IMG/VR virus record: IMGVR_UViG_3300024265_000124
Span: 1 to 39,366 of that record
Reading direction: 5' to 3' (one strand)
Source: a virus
Length of the DNA: 39,366 nucleotides
The notes under the pieces were generated by a model. It saw only the letters and a program-made list of their open reading frames with translations. It searched no databases and had not been told where the DNA came from. Position numbers and translations under genes: made by a program. Positions 38,780 through 39,366 of this stretch are shown piece by piece (the first letter of the stretch is position 1; the number at the start of each line of letters is the position of its first letter).

Positions 38780-39354
38780 ATAAAAAGGCTCGGGAAAGAG
38801 AAGTAGCTAAACACATTCGAGGAGCTTTGAAAGCCATGGGGTATGACCTTAGAGACCCAGACTTGAAAAGAACCCCTGAGAGAGTTGCTAAGACCTGGGT
38901 TGAAGAGATGGTTCACATAGAACCCCCAAAGAACGTCTTGGCTGCTTTTCCAAAGAAAGGCTATAAACAAATGGTAGTAATCCATGGGCATGAAGTTTGG
39001 ACAAGGTGCCCTCATCACTTGGAGCGGGTGAGAATGATTGTTTCAATAGGATACATTCCAGGAAAGAAAGACCTTATCCCAGGACTATCCAAACCAGTAA
39101 GATTTGCAGATTACATGGCAAGAGGCCTAATGCTACAAGAGGAGTTTGCAGAGAAAACTGCCAATGCTTTCTTTGAAACACTTGAACCACAAGGTGTTGG
39201 GGTTTACGTCCGGGGGTGGCATAACTGTATGCAGGCCCGAGGGGTAAGGACAAGAGCAGATGCTACTACAACTGCTTTAAGGGGAAACTTTTTAGAGGAT
39301 CCATCTGTGAAAGCTGAGTTCATCCAGATGTGTCTAAGGGAGATATCACCATGA
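38776..39354 (+). CDS. folE: FolE, GTP cyclohydrolase I
   Basis: FolE opens GTP to dihydroneopterin triphosphate, the entry step to both folate and preQ0. The zinc ligands are Cys78 and His81 in CPHHL and Cys151 in GWHNCMQARG; His149 is the second catalytic His. IPGLSKPVRFADYMARGLML and TRADATTTALRG correspond to the conserved core. The usual CEHH is CPHH. At 192 residues it is slightly shorter than E. coli FolE. It starts in an ATGA overlap with queD, an arrangement that ensures the two enzymes are co-produced. Confidence 0.95.
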   Translation: MNKKAREREVAKHIRGALKAMGYDLRDPDLKRTPERVAKTWVEEMVHIEPPKNVLAAFPKKGYKQMVVIHGHEVWTRCPHHLERVRMIVSIGYIPGKKDLIPGLSKPVRFADYMARGLMLQEEFAEKTANAFFETLEPQGVGVYVRGWHNCMQARGVRTRADATTTALRGNFLEDPSVKAEFIQMCLREISP

Positions 39355-39366
39355 GCAAGGAACCAT
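39351..39366 (+). CDS. Start of a further gene, cut by the window end
   Basis: ATG 39351 overlaps the folE stop (ATGA) and opens MSKEP before the window ends. The operon evidently continues; the product cannot be identified. Confidence 0.5.

Noticed and set aside
1-39366. CRISPR array, integrase, transposase or attachment site
   Set aside because: No regular spaced repeats, recombinase motifs or IS ends were seen in the window.

Overview
The window is part of a tailed bacteriophage genome (Caudoviricetes). It is moderately AT-rich and densely packed, with ATGA/TAATG start-stop overlaps, strong AGGAGG-type ribosome binding sites and several TTG or GTG starts. The promoters have bacterial sigma-70 form (TTGACA/TTTACA/TTGATT, 17-18 bp spacer, TATAAT-like), so the host is a bacterium, but the species cannot be named. 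I saw no integrase, CRISPR array, IS element or tRNA gene.

Layout. (1) 1-4597, rightward: the end of a helicase/primase-like protein, then queC, an archaeal-type thymidylate synthase homologue, a small helical protein, an ATP-dependent DNA ligase, an acyl carrier protein and queE. (2) 4583-27132, leftward: the packaging and virion module. Transcription order is terS, terL, a PurD-like protein, a 556-aa protein, portal, zinc ribbon, small protein, scaffold, major capsid protein, decoration/fibre proteins, a holin-like protein, small virion proteins, an M15 peptidase, adaptor, fibre, beta-propeller-like protein and a set of probable ejection proteins ending in a 1015-aa protein. No tape-measure, tail-tube or baseplate gene was recognised, which points to a short-tailed (podovirus-like) particle. 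(3) 27133-27341: divergent promoter region with a 20-bp palindrome between the two promoters. (4) 27342-34267, rightward: about twenty small early-type genes, many of them cysteine-rich zinc-ribbon proteins, including one with a MIB/HERC2 domain. (5) 34268-39366, rightward: a promoter, a coiled-coil protein, a small basic protein, a Cas4/AddB-like nuclease, a Sak4-like ATPase, an ssDNA-binding-protein candidate, a structured noncoding RNA candidate, a small membrane protein, queD, folE and the first codons of another gene.

How the genes work together. folE, queD, queE and queC supply every committed step from GTP to preQ0 (7-cyano-7-deazaguanine). In phages this pathway usually serves replacement of guanine in DNA by 7-deazaguanine derivatives, which protects against restriction. 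The transglycosylase that would insert the base (DpdA) is not in the window. The thymidylate synthase homologue, ligase, nuclease, ATPase and ssDNA-binding protein fit DNA synthesis and recombination.

The most unusual items are a PurD (GAR synthetase) homologue that lacks its ATP-grasp small lobe and metal ligands and sits inside the packaging/head operon, a phage MIB/HERC2 domain protein, a free-standing acyl carrier protein in the preQ0 operon, and a GC-rich structured RNA upstream of queD-folE.
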